NCBI GenBank assembly: GCA_945861465.1
Contig: CAMAVB010000053.1
Coordinates: 1-36,465 of the forward strand
Direction: 5' to 3'
Length of the DNA stretch: 36,465 bases
Origin: Candidatus Kuenenia stuttgartensis
GTDB lineage: Bacteria > Planctomycetota > Planctomycetia > Planctomycetales > Planctomycetaceae
The position numbers were made by a program, and so were the translations under genes. Under the pieces are notes generated by a model. The model saw only the letters and a list, made by a program, of their open reading frames with translations. It ran no database searches and was not told the DNA's origin. Below, one piece after another: positions 8,094-18,100 of the stretch. Positions within the stretch are counted from its first letter, which is position 1, and each line of letters starts with the position of its first letter.

Positions 8094-10958
8094 ATGAGAA
8101 CATCGGTTGTGATCGTGTTGTACGTGTTGCTCGCCGTCGGCTTCGCTCAAAAGAGTGCGGTTCAGGCTGACGATTTGCTTCGGACTTTGATTGATCAGCA
8201 TTTGAAACCGGCCTCCGGGCTGATTGCGGCAAGATGTTCCGATGCGGAATTCCTGCGTCGAGTCTCGCTCGACCTGAATGGCATGCCCCCGACTGCGGAT
8301 GAAGCGCGGGCATTTCTGGCAGATCCTGCTGCCAATAAGCACGAACAACTTGTTGAGAAACTGTTGGCATCTCCGCAGTTCGCTCGACATCTTGCGTCCG
8401 CGCTGGATTTGATGTTGATGGAACGCCGGGCAAATACGCATGTGACGGCCGATGAATGGCAGGCATGGTTGCTGAAATCCGTTCGTGAGAACAAGCCCTG
8501 GAATGTGCTCGCTCGCGAAATCCTTATGGCGGACGGAGATGATCCGAATCAACGACCTGCCGCGCGCTTTACTTTGGATCGTGCCTCAGAACCCAATCTG
8601 CTGACGCATGACATCAGCCGTATCTTTTTCGGACGCGACATGCAGTGCGCGCAGTGTCATGACCATCCGATTGTCGCTGACTATCTTCAGTCGGACTATC
8701 ACGGACTTTTGGCGTATGTCGCCCCTGGATATGCGTTAGCACGCAAAGAAGGCGACAAGCAGATCACGCTGCAGGCGGAACGAGCGGGCAGTGATCTGTC
8801 ATTCGAATCAGTATTCGTGAAAGGCACGCAGCACCGCACTGGAGCACGCATGCCGGACGATACCGCGATTGATGAACCCTTTTTTCTGCCGGGAGACGAA
8901 TATCAGGTTGCACCAGCGGACAACGTGAAGTCTGTGCCGAAGTTCAGTCGTCGAGCAAAGTTGGCGGAACTGGCGACGAATGGAGCGAACCATGCATTCA
9001 ACCAAAACATTGCCAATCGATTGTGGGCTCATATGTTTGGCCGCGGACTTGTGCATCCGCTGGATCTGCATCATCCCGACAATCCGGCGACTGATCCTGA
9101 ATTGCTGCAGGCTCTGGGCGAACGCTTCGTTGCGATGAATTACAACATGCAGTCTTTTCTTCGTGAAATTGCTTTGAGCGAAACGTACCAGCGTTCGTTC
9201 GATGTGCCAGCGAATCTGGCTTCCGTGGCGGAAATGGCCACGACGCAGTTGGCAGAAATGAAGATTCAGCTTCCACCACTCGAACAGGCTGCAAAAGAAT
9301 CGGCAGATGTTTATGCCAAGGCGCTGGAAGTGTGGCATCAGGCTGAGGCGGCAACATTGCCCGCCGCCGGAGAACTGGATGCTGCCAGAAACGCTTATGC
9401 CGAAGCGAAAAAGAAAGCCGACGAAGCAGCTAAAGCCGTGGCTGACGTCACTGCGCAACAGCAAACCAAACAGAACATTGCCACCACATTGCACGAGGCA
9501 GCCGTCGCCACCCGACAGGCAGCCGATGCGCTGCCTGCTGATAAGGAACTGCCCGACACTGCGCAGAAACTCCTGGCGAGATCAGAACAACTCATGGCTG
9601 AAGCGACAGCGCTGGTAAAAGCCATTGAAGAAAAAACGACGGCTCTCAAACCGCTGACTGCGGCGTTGGAAGCGGCAAAGCCTCCGATCGATGCGGCTTT
9701 GGCGAAGCTCACGCCGTTGAAAACGGCGATGACTCAGGCGGAACATACGATGCTTCCTGCACGTCGTAAGGCTGCAACGGACTCACAGATGCTGGCAGCC
9801 TTCGATCAGCGACTCCGCACGACTCAGAGTTTATCCCTGCTTCCTGAACGCAATCAAGCGATCATTGCGGCAACGGAGGTGGCAAAAGCTCGCGAAGCAG
9901 AACTGGCGGTCGCCCAGCAACAATTTACTGAATATGCGACCATTGTGACTCAACATGAGGCGAATGTAAAAACCGCCTCGGAGTCGATGGCAGCGCTAAC
10001 AAATGCGGTGAATTTGACAACTGCAGAACTCACACGGCAAAATGATCTGGCAAGTGCAATTACGGCGACGCTGGGATCCGCTGAGGCCGCTCTGCAGAAG
10101 GCTGGCGACGACCCTGTACTTGCCGAAGTCGTCACAAAACTCAAGGGACGCGCCGGAGTCGCTAAGTCGGCGGTGGATGAAGCTCAGTCGCAGGTGAAGG
10201 CAGCTGCCACAGCGTTGAGTGCCGCGACAGCATTGCTCGCATCCGCTCAAAAATCCATGAGTGAATCCGGCACTGAACAAACGCGCCGTCAGCAGGTGAT
10301 GACGGAGGCAACCAACGCCATGACCCTGGCGAAAACCGATCTTGCAGGCAAGCAGTCCGAATTGAACTCGTCTGTGTCGGAACTTGAGAATCGCCTGATC
10401 AGTGATTTCACTGCCGCGTCGCTGAAGCCGCTGACTCCTGAACAACTCTGCTGGAGCGTTTTTCGAGTCACCGGCGTTTACGATCGCTACTGGCAGGCGG
10501 AAGTCGCAGAACTTGACAAAGCCCGTCCTCTGACCGACGAACAAAAGCTCGACGTGGCTGTGGTGGCGAACCGCAACGTTGAACTTGAACAGAAAACATA
10601 CGATAAGCTGAAGAGCAATGTCGGCACCTTTGTGACGTTCTATGGGGCGGCCGCAGGACAGCCACAGGGCGATTTCTTTTCGACAGCAGATCAGGCGTTG
10701 TTTACGGCCAACGGTGGATCAGTCAACGGCTGGGTTGCTCCTGCTTCAGACAATGTGACTGAGCGCGTGATCAAGCAGACTGATTCGAGACTGGCTGCCG
10801 AAGAAGTGTATCTGGGCATACTCACCCGCATGCCCACGGAAGAGGAAATCACGGAAGTCACCAACTATCTGAACAGCCGGGCTGCAGACAGAAACGTGGC
10901 CGCTCAGGAACTTGTCTGGGCTGTTTTGAATTCAGCAGAGTTTCGCTTCAATCATTAG
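8094..10958 (+). CDS. DUF1549/DUF1553 protein (planctomycete cytochrome-like) with coiled-coil insertion
   Basis: 954 residues with a signal peptide (MRTSVVIVLYVLLAVGFAQ, cleavage near VQA-DD at 25-26). GGATG lies about 9 bases before the ATG. Residues about 26-235 are DUF1549: FLRRVSLDLNGMPPTADEAR, then FFGRDMQCAQCHDHP with Cys185-x-x-Cys188-His189, a c-type heme-like CxxCH. DUF1553 starts near 283 (NIANRLWAHMFGRGLVHPLD) and its usual ending, ELVWAVLNSAEFRFNH, closes the protein. Between about 380 and 770 the domain is interrupted by a long Ala/Lys/Glu/Gln-rich heptad region, almost certainly a coiled coil; normal family members lack most of this. It is the first gene of a three-gene cluster with DUF1501 and WD40 proteins, a recurrent planctomycete arrangement. 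A periplasmic place is likely; biochemical function is unknown. Confidence 0.92.
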   Translation: MRTSVVIVLYVLLAVGFAQKSAVQADDLLRTLIDQHLKPASGLIAARCSDAEFLRRVSLDLNGMPPTADEARAFLADPAANKHEQLVEKLLASPQFARHLASALDLMLMERRANTHVTADEWQAWLLKSVRENKPWNVLAREILMADGDDPNQRPAARFTLDRASEPNLLTHDISRIFFGRDMQCAQCHDHPIVADYLQSDYHGLLAYVAPGYALARKEGDKQITLQAERAGSDLSFESVFVKGTQHRTGARMPDDTAIDEPFFLPGDEYQVAPADNVKSVPKFSRRAKLAELATNGANHAFNQNIANRLWAHMFGRGLVHPLDLHHPDNPATDPELLQALGERFVAMNYNMQSFLREIALSETYQRSFDVPANLASVAEMATTQLAEMKIQLPPLEQAAKESADVYAKALEVWHQAEAATLPAAGELDAARNAYAEAKKKADEAAKAVADVTAQQQTKQNIATTLHEAAVATRQAADALPADKELPDTAQKLLARSEQLMAEATALVKAIEEKTTALKPLTAALEAAKPPIDAALAKLTPLKTAMTQAEHTMLPARRKAATDSQMLAAFDQRLRTTQSLSLLPERNQAIIAATEVAKAREAELAVAQQQFTEYATIVTQHEANVKTASESMAALTNAVNLTTAELTRQNDLASAITATLGSAEAALQKAGDDPVLAEVVTKLKGRAGVAKSAVDEAQSQVKAAATALSAATALLASAQKSMSESGTEQTRRQQVMTEATNAMTLAKTDLAGKQSELNSSVSELENRLISDFTAASLKPLTPEQLCWSVFRVTGVYDRYWQAEVAELDKARPLTDEQKLDVAVVANRNVELEQKTYDKLKSNVGTFVTFYGAAAGQPQGDFFSTADQALFTANGGSVNGWVAPASDNVTERVIKQTDSRLAAEEVYLGILTRMPTEEEITEVTNYLNSRAADRNVAAQELVWAVLNSAEFRFNH

Positions 10959-11020
10959 GGTATTTCACGATTGCGTTTATGCATGCCATTACGTTGCTAT
11001 AGAAATTGACATAGTCTGTC

Positions 11021-11193
11021 CCTTCTCCCCCTGGCAAGGCGGAGAAGGTGGCCGACAGGCCGGATGAGGGGGGGGGCCTTTAGATCAGGCAGCGTGCAAA
11101 AAAGCCCCCTCACCCTTCCCTCTCCCCCAAATCGTTTGCGGAGACTCGATTGTGTGATGCAACATGCAAACTCGCAAACGATTCGGGGGAGAG
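11021..11193. repeat. GC-rich palindromic repeats in the 340-bp gap between DUF1549 and DUF1501 genes
   Basis: The gap 10959-11298 holds no gene. CCTTCTCC (11021-11028) pairs with GGAGAAGG (11041-11048) around CCCTGGCAAGGC. Further on, 21-base arms at 11120-11140 and 11173-11193 pair with one mismatch around a 32-base loop. The sequence between contains G8 and CCCCTCACCC-type blocks that pair broadly with each other. The same CCTGGCAAGG core recurs at 13994-14017, so this is a repeat family. A long hairpin between cotranscribed genes could also attenuate or stabilise the mRNA. Confidence 0.65.
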
Positions 11194-11298
11194 GGGACCG
11201 GCCAATAGTCTCTGCTCCATCAATGCAATTGTGTAGTGCCCTGATCATACGCTGTTTCAAGTCGTCGAGTAAAACATGAATCTTTGGAGAACATAGTC

Positions 11299-12591
11299 AT
11301 GAAGATCAATTATGCATGCCGTTCGGCTGAGCACGGAATGGCCCGGCGACAGTTTCTGGGCTCGATGGCAGCGACCGGTGCCGGAATGATGGCAGGCGGG
11401 CTGGGAGTGTTTTCAAGCCCTGCGATGGCCGAGCAATTACGATCGGAACAGAAGCGTATCGTTGTTTTTAACATGCACGGCGGGCTGAGTCAGCTGGAGA
11501 GCTGGGATCCCAAACCCGGAACAGACACCGGCGGACCGTTCCTTTCGATTCCGACATCTGTGCCCGGCATCCATGTCAGTGAGTTGCTGCCGCAGACGGC
11601 TCAGCAGATGCATCATCTGTGTCTGGTCCGCGGTGTGAATACGAGCGAAGACGATCATGGCAAGGGAGCCTATATGATGCTGACGGGACGTCGTCAGACT
11701 CCTGCCGGCAACTTTCCTCAACTTGGTGCTGTGGCCGCAAAGGCACTGACACCCGTCGATAGTGCGCTGCCGGGCCACATTCTGATTACTCCAGGAGGAA
11801 GCGGCGGACGCGGGAATGACTCCGCCTGGCTGGGGCCGAAGTATTCAAGCATTTATCTGGGTAACGGGAACCCGCCACAGAATACGACACGACCGGAAAA
11901 TATCGCGGAGACCTCCGATGCCGCGCGTCAGGATTTTCGACGCCAGGTGAACGAACGGTTTCTGAATCGTCGCCGTACCGCCGTGACGGAAGCCTTCGCC
12001 TATTCCTACGAACAGGCCGAACAACTCATGCGGCAACGCGACGTGTTTGACGTATCGAAGGAACCGGCAACGGATCTCGAACGCTACGGCACTCACGATT
12101 TCGGACGCCATTGTCTGCTGGCCCGGCGACTGCTGGAACAGGGAATCACCTGTGTGCAGCTGTCGCATTCGAATTACGACACACATAATGAGAATTTCAA
12201 CTTCCACATTGAGCAGATGGGCGAGTTTGATCGCTCATTCTCGTGCTTTGTTTCCGACATGGCGGCGCGCGGAATGCTCGACAGTACGCTGATTGTGGTC
12301 CTGTCAGAATTCGGGCGGACTCCCAATATCAATCAGTACTACGGACGCGATCACTGGTCGCGTGCGTGGTCAGTGTGCCTTGCTGGATGCCGCATTCCAC
12401 GTGGTGCGGTTTACGGAAAGACAAATGCAAACGGCACCGCAGTCGAAGACGGACAGGTCGATCACGGGGCACTGTTTCATACATATCTGCAGGCCGCCGG
12501 AGTGGATTCGACCGGATCATTTGATATCGACGGTCGCGACATGCCGATCGCCGATCCATCGACGGCTGCTGTTTCACAGTTACTCACTTGA
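11299..12591 (+). CDS. DUF1501 family protein with Tat signal
   Basis: 430 residues from ATG 11299, preceded by TTGGAG at a good distance; an in-frame ATG at 11284 lies before that site and is less likely. The N-terminus has the twin-arginine motif ARRQFLGSMAATG (Arg16-Arg17), a hydrophobic stretch and a cleavage site near PAMA-EQ at 44, so export in folded form is expected. The body fits DUF1501, a family related to the alkaline phosphatase / sulfatase fold: VVFNMHGGLSQLESWDPKP, LVRGVNTSEDDHGKGAYMM, HSNYDTHNENF, VLSEFGRTP and GRDHW are its conserved blocks, with His and Asp residues placed to bind metal. The substrate is unknown. It follows the DUF1549/DUF1553 gene, its usual genomic partner, and the two proteins probably work together in the periplasm. 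Confidence 0.95.
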   Translation: MKINYACRSAEHGMARRQFLGSMAATGAGMMAGGLGVFSSPAMAEQLRSEQKRIVVFNMHGGLSQLESWDPKPGTDTGGPFLSIPTSVPGIHVSELLPQTAQQMHHLCLVRGVNTSEDDHGKGAYMMLTGRRQTPAGNFPQLGAVAAKALTPVDSALPGHILITPGGSGGRGNDSAWLGPKYSSIYLGNGNPPQNTTRPENIAETSDAARQDFRRQVNERFLNRRRTAVTEAFAYSYEQAEQLMRQRDVFDVSKEPATDLERYGTHDFGRHCLLARRLLEQGITCVQLSHSNYDTHNENFNFHIEQMGEFDRSFSCFVSDMAARGMLDSTLIVVLSEFGRTPNINQYYGRDHWSRAWSVCLAGCRIPRGAVYGKTNANGTAVEDGQVDHGALFHTYLQAAGVDSTGSFDIDGRDMPIADPSTAAVSQLLT

Positions 12592-12675
12592 GGCGAGCGG
12601 CAGGGCGTCAGCCCTCCGAGTGGTTCCTGGTAAATACTCAGTACTCGGAGGTCCGGACTTCCCCAACCACTCGCC
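12592..12675. repeat. Nested palindromic repeat between DUF1501 and WD40 genes
   Basis: Outer arms GGCGAGCGG (12592-12600) and CCACTCGCC (12667-12675) match with one mismatch. Inner arms CCTCCGAGT (12613-12621) and ACTCGGAGG (12643-12651) are perfect. The unit starts directly after the stop codon of the DUF1501 gene and fills most of the 113-base gap. I recall GGCAGGGCGTCAGCCCTCCG elements of this kind as dispersed in planctomycetes. Confidence 0.65.
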
Positions 12676-12704
12676 GGGATAAATTGGCACGATAAGGTGA
12701 TTCA

Positions 12705-13715
12705 ATGGCACTACCCGAAGGATTCGATCCTAAACTCGCGCACGTCGTTTCGCAGTGGCCGCATGATCGACCCTTGAATGCGTGTCGATTCGATCCCGCC
12801 GGTCGATTTGTCTTCTGTGGCTCGGAAGACGCCGCTGTCGAACGTTTCAACCTCGTCGATGGCGCCCGTACAATCATCAACGGAGGTCATCAGACATGGG
12901 TGTGCGCGATCGCCTGTTCAAAAGACGGAGTTCATGCCATCAGCGGTGGATGCGATGGAAAAATTACATGGTGGGAATCGGCGGCGGCAGAACCCAAACC
13001 GATTCGCAGCATTGATGCTCACAAGGGTTGGATCCGATCACTCGACGTCAGCCCGGATGGCACGCTGTTGGTCAGTGGAGGCAACGACAATGTCGTTCGG
13101 TTATGGAACATCAACGACGGCAGTCTAGTCCGTGAATTCAGTGGACACTTGCGAAATGTGTATTGTGTGACTTTTCATCCCCAGGGCGAGTCTATTCTCA
13201 GCGGTGACCTCATCGGAGGACTCAAGCAATGGGAAGTCGCGACGGGAAAAGAAGTGCGAACATTTGATGCCACGCCACTGCATTCGTACAACGGCGGGCA
13301 GCAGGTGGATTTTGGCGGCATTCGAGCAATCGCAGTCAGTCCCGATGGTAAGTGGCTGGTCGCCGGTGGTTTGCACAAAGCGACAAACCCGCTTGGGGCG
13401 GTGCACGAACCCCTCGTGCTGCTATTCGACTTGACGACACAGAAGCTGGAGAAACAGCTGATCGCCGAAGGCATTACTCAGGGAGTCATCTGGCGCCTGA
13501 AATGGCTGAGCGACGGTTCAATCATGGGACTGAGTGGTGGTGGCAGCGGCGGATTTCTGGTGTTCTGGAAGCCGGAGACCGAGAAAGATTATCACCGCTT
13601 TCAACTGCCCGCCCTCGCTCGCGACATGGACCTCCATGCCGACGGCCTTCAGGTTGCCACCGCACATTACGACCGCCACCTGCGAATCTCTCGACTCGCA
13701 GCGAAGGCTACATGA
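12705..13715 (+). CDS. WD40 repeat beta-propeller protein
   Basis: 336 residues with a strong Shine-Dalgarno (AAGGTGA, 5-6 bases before ATG 12705). There is no signal peptide or membrane segment, so it is probably cytoplasmic. Successive WD40 blades are visible: LNACRFDPAGRFVFCGSEDA, WVCAIACSKDGVHAISGG leading to KITWWE, IRSLDVSPDGTLLVSGGND with VVRLWN, VYCVTFHPQGESILSGD with LKQWE, IRAIAVSPDGKWLVAGG, and two degenerate blades at the end (IWRLKWLSDGSIMGLSGGG, DMDLHADGLQVATAHYDRHL). That makes about seven blades, enough to close one propeller. Such proteins are scaffolds for protein contacts; the partner is not evident. Third gene of the DUF1549/1553-DUF1501-WD40 cluster, a common planctomycete order. 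Confidence 0.92.
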   Translation: MALPEGFDPKLAHVVSQWPHDRPLNACRFDPAGRFVFCGSEDAAVERFNLVDGARTIINGGHQTWVCAIACSKDGVHAISGGCDGKITWWESAAAEPKPIRSIDAHKGWIRSLDVSPDGTLLVSGGNDNVVRLWNINDGSLVREFSGHLRNVYCVTFHPQGESILSGDLIGGLKQWEVATGKEVRTFDATPLHSYNGGQQVDFGGIRAIAVSPDGKWLVAGGLHKATNPLGAVHEPLVLLFDLTTQKLEKQLIAEGITQGVIWRLKWLSDGSIMGLSGGGSGGFLVFWKPETEKDYHRFQLPALARDMDLHADGLQVATAHYDRHLRISRLAAKAT

Positions 13716-13728
13716 TTTGCGATTGGCC

Positions 13729-13980
13729 ATGACAAAACTAATTCAACGCATGTCGAACACCAGACCGTCAATCTTTCGCCAGCTTGAGCACTTCCGGGCG
13801 ACGGCGTCCCCGAGTGATCCACATCACTACGCCGTTTACATGCCTGAAAAAGTGAGCCGATTATTTCCTCCCGAAAGGCCAAATCGTACCCGTGTTTTTG
13901 AACGCCCAATGGTCGGAAATTCACGCAAGTGTCCAGCGACAATTGTTTTTCCCTGTCGCGAAGGACTGTTCGAGAAATGA
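13729..13980 (+). CDS. Doubtful 83-aa ORF after the WD40 gene
   Basis: ATG 13729 to TGA 13980 encodes 83 residues (MTKLIQRMSNTRPS ... CREGLFEK). There is no domain, signal or membrane segment that I recognise, and no Shine-Dalgarno. It is rich in Arg and Pro. It lies 13 bases after the WD40 stop and occupies most of the 411-base gap to the convergent giant gene. It may be only chance; otherwise the gap holds only the palindrome at 13994. Confidence 0.15.
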   Translation: MTKLIQRMSNTRPSIFRQLEHFRATASPSDPHHYAVYMPEKVSRLFPPERPNRTRVFERPMVGNSRKCPATIVFPCREGLFEK

Positions 13981-13993
13981 TTGACCGCATCCT

Positions 13994-14030
13994 CCTCTCC
14001 CCTGGCAAGGGGAGAGGGCAGGGTGAGGGG
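13994..14030. repeat. Palindromic repeat, possible bidirectional terminator
   Basis: CCTCTCCCC (13994-14002) and GGGGAGAGG (14009-14017) form a perfect 9-bp stem with loop TGGCAA, followed by GGCAGGGTGAGGGG. It shares its core with the repeat at 11021. It lies between the convergent WD40 gene (plus, ends 13715) and the giant minus-strand gene (ends 14127). On the plus strand only a short TAAAAAC follows, so rho-independent termination is uncertain. Confidence 0.6.
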
Positions 14031-14126
14031 TAAAAACAGAGACAGTTATTTCTCGAGCGGTTCTAAACACAAGCCTTCAGCTCGCTGAACATGAAGGCCA
14101 CGAACTTGCTGTTTTCGCTGACTGTT

Positions 14127-15117
14127 TCACAGCAGATCGAGTGTTTCTCCTGCCAACAGGTCTGTGATGACATCGTCAAGAGCCGCGAAGAACCAGTCTT
14201 CGCCAGCGTCTCCGGTCATGGTGTCCACTGATCCCGACGTGGCATCATTCGTCACCGTCACTTTGGCCTTGAGTGAAGCGGTTGATGGTCCCACACCCGC
14301 TCGAAGATTTGTGATGCGAGTCCCATACAGATTGGCCGAGATCCATTCTGCGCGGAGGTCATTCAATTTACTGATCAGGGCGTCGCTCGTCGTCTTGCCG
14401 CCAATCAGGATGTCGTCGTCGGCTCCGCCATCCAGCGTGTCTGCTCCCAGACCGCCAATCAGGATATCGCGACCGGCACCGCCCAGCAGCACGTCGTTCC
14501 CGGCGTTCCCCACCAGAATGTTGTCGGCATCATTTCCCAGGATCGTATCATTCTTCGCCGTCCCCAGCACCGTTTCAATGACTGTCCCAACCGGCAGTGT
14601 GAGTGACATGTTGGTGGCGTGCAGAGCCTGAACTGAATTGACTGTCAGATCGAGCGTGATTCCCACAGTGGTCGATAGTGCGAAATCGAGTGCATCAACT
14701 CCAGCAGGATCGTTGATCGTGTCGCTTCCCAGCACAGCGTCCACATCAAACTGATACACATCATTGTGCAGTCCGCCATTCAGGATGTCATTCCCGGCGT
14801 TACCGATCAGCAGGTCATCGCCGTCCAGACCATTCAGCGTGTCGTTGCCTGCATTTCCGGTGAGCGTGTTGGCCAGCGTATTGCCGGTCAGTACGTCACC
14901 CAGACTCCCTCCCTTGACGTTCTCAATGGTCGTTCCGGAACCGAGGATCAGAGACTGGTTGGCGACCGTGACGACCTGCAGGGCTGGCTGAGACAGATCC
15001 ACAGAGATGATCTGAGTGGTTGTCAGGGTGAAGTCCAGCGTATCCAGGCCTCCGCCCGACTCATTGATCGTATCCGTCCCGTTGGCCGCATCGGTATCCA
15101 GCGCGTAGACATCGTCA
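14127..15117 (-). repeat. C-terminal module, copy 1 (shared with 20854-21841)
   Basis: The last 330 or so residues (RTX blocks, then KTTSDALISKLNDLRAEWIS, NLYGTRITNLRAGVG, NDATSGSVDTMTG, DVITDLLAGETLDLL) align with the end of the other giant protein. At the DNA level the offset is a constant 6727 bases from the stop codons to at least 14401/21128, and 6724 by 15061/21785, so only one codon of gap occurs in about 1 kb. Confidence 0.85.
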
Positions 15118-18100
15118 CCTGGCCCACCGATGAGCGTGTCGTCGCCCGCTCCTCCAGTCAGCGTGTCGTTGCCCGTATTTCCATCAAGGGTGTCGTTGCC
15201 GGCTGCACCAATCAGCGTGTCGTTGCCACTACTCCCGTCCAGCGTGTCGTCCCCAAGTTCTCCGGTCAGACTATTCACACCGCCGTTTCCAGTGAGCACG
15301 TCATTCCCATCACCTCCGATCAGGTTGTCAAAAGTCGTGGCGGAGGCGAGCGTGAGTGTCAGTGCTCCGTTGACGATCTGGGGCGTCGTCAAGCCGAGAC
15401 TCAAGGTCACGCCAGCCGTCGTTCCCGCAAAGCTGATCGTTTCTGTGCCTGAAAGATCGGTCAGGGAATCGCTGCCCAAAGCCGTGTCGGCATCAAACAA
15501 GTAAGTGTCGTTCCCCGCACCGCCATAGAGTTGGTCGTCCCCCGCGCCGCCAGTCAAGGTGTTGGTACCGGCACCTCCGGTCAACGTATCGTTCCCCGCG
15601 CCGCCGGTCAGACTGCTGGTACCGGAACCGGAAGTGAGAACATCGTCGCCATCACCGCCAATCACATTGTCAAAGGTCGTTGCGGAGACAAGCGTGATTG
15701 TCAGCAGCCCTCCGTTGATGGACTGCACCGCTGTCGATCCCAGACTGAAGATCACATTGGCCGTCGTTCCGGCAAAGCTGATCGTTTCTGTTCCCACGGC
15801 ATCGGTCAGCGTATCGCTGCCCAAGGCCGAGTCGGCATCAAACAGGTAAGTGTCGTTCCCTGCGCCGCCAGCCAATTGATCAGTCCCCGCGCCGCCGGTC
15901 AACGTGTTGATACCCGCACCTCCGGTCAACGTGTCGTTCCCAGCGCCACCGGTCAGATTGCCGACACCGGCACCTGAGGTCAACGTATCATTCCCATCAC
16001 CGCCAATCACGTTGTCAAAGGTCGTTGCGGAGGCCAGAGTCAGTTTAAGCAGCCCGCCATTCACTCCACTGACGTTCTGCGTAGTTGTCAATCCGAGATT
16101 CAAGGTCGTATTGGCCGTCGTTCCGGCGAAACTGATCGTCTCGAGACCTGTGGTGTCGGTCAGCGTATCACTGCCCAGACTGTCGTCCGCATCGAACAGA
16201 TACAGGTCGTCCCCGACACTGCCATTCAGAGCATCGTTGCCAGCACCGCCGATCAATGTGTCATTGCCTGTGTTACCGGTAAGCGTGTTGGCCAGCGTAT
16301 TGCCCGTCAGCACGTCATCCAGACTCCCTCCCTTCACGTTTTCGACGGTCGTTCCTGAACCGAGGATCAGAGACTGGTTGATGTTGATCACCTGCACAGC
16401 CGACAGAGACAGATCGACCGTCACTCCCAGCGTGGTTGTCAGCGTAAAGTCCAGCGTATCCAGGCCTCCGCCGGACTCGTCGATCGTATCCGTCCCGTTG
16501 GCTACATCGGTGTCCAGCATGTAGACGTCGTCGCCAGGTCCACCTTCGAGCACATCATCGGATTTGCCCCCACTGATTGTATCGTTCCCAGATCCACCCT
16601 GAATCGTCACTGGCCCGGAGAATCCGGAGGCGTTAAAGGTGTTGTTGGAGATTCCGCCGATGAGAATCGCCCGCTCAATGCTGCTGAGCGACTCGCTGGT
16701 CCCGGCGTTGAAGGCAGTGTCGGTCAAAGTGAAAGTGGACCAGTTGGCTGACTCCAAAAACAGGTCGATCCCCAGACCGCCGACGATTGAGTCGATACCA
16801 ATTCCACCAGCCAGCGTGTCGTCGCCTGCACCGCCGATGATGGAATTGTTAGCCGAATTGCCTGAAATCGTGTCGTTGCCGGATCCGCCCGTGACGTTTT
16901 CGATTTGAATCGATTGCCCGGCCGCACCAACGAAAATGTTTCGGTTGTTATGGCCACCCAGGCTCAAACCGGCGGTCGACAAATCAATAGCAATCGAGTT
17001 GGAAGCGTCAAGGCTGGTGAAGTCGAGGCGGTCGATACCACCATTACCAAGTTCGATGACCGTATCACTCTGCGAGGCAACGGCTGGGCCAAAATTATAA
17101 ACGTCGTTGCCCGCGCCTCCGGTGAGAACATCGTCGCCCTCACCGCCTGTCAGTGCATCGTTGCCTGCGCCACCAATCAGGACGTTGGCCGAACCATTGC
17201 CGACGATCGTATCGTTTCCTGAACCTCCGGTCACCTGTTCAAACCACAACGCCGCGCCTGCCACAGGCACTTGTACAGTGCGACTGGTGTGTGTTGCCAA
17301 GGTTGTCGTTGCGCTCGCCAAATTAACTGTGATCGCTACCGTTGAAGCCTGGCCGCTAAAGTCGAGCCGGTCAACTCCTTCATTTGCCAACTCTGTCAGG
17401 GTATCGGTCTGCGTGGCTGTGGCGGCAACGAAAACGTAGACATCATCCCCGCTGCCGCCTGTGAGACTATCATTTGCCCCTGCGCTTCCAGTCAAAATGT
17501 CAGAGCCTGCCCCACCCCACGCGAACAGCGATTTTGCCGCAGCGGCGCCGTTAATTGTGTCATCGCCACCCTGGCTGCGCACTCGGAAGCCACTCGACGC
17601 AATGTCGGTCGTCAAGTACGAATAGCTTGCCACTCCGGAGACGGTCACGACTGTGTTGACGCCACTCGTGGTGATGGCAATGGAATCGGAACCGGCTCCT
17701 CCATGCACAAAGACCCCGCCGTTTGACGCATGGTATGCACCCGTCAGGCTCACTGAGGCAATTGGGTCCTGGAGTGGAGCGACCAATATCTGATAATCAC
17801 CGTCGATTTCGGCCATGCCAAAGCCGGGAAGAAAAATGTCGCTGCCAATCGTGAATGATTGAGAATGTACTCCGACGCTCGCATCCGATGCCATCACGAC
17901 GCCCAGAAGTGTATCGGTTGCATCAATGATCCCGTCTAACGAGCGATAAAACCTTAATCCAAATGGTGTGCTTACGTCACTCGGGGAAACTTGATACGTC
18001 ACATTTACTGTCGCAGCACCGTTGGCGCTCGCGGAGAGCACTGTGGCGTCCGGATAGGCGATGTCCAGTTTCCACAACTCGCGGCCAAATTGCGGCACAC

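Noticed and set aside
7471-8466. 331-aa minus-strand frame over the gap before the DUF1549 gene
   Set aside because: It runs through the palindromic repeat and into two real genes in antisense; Arg-rich product without family features.
9307-10544. Frames on both strands within the coiled-coil part of the DUF1549/DUF1553 gene
   Set aside because: Shadows of the Ala/Lys/Glu-rich codon pattern of the coiled coil.
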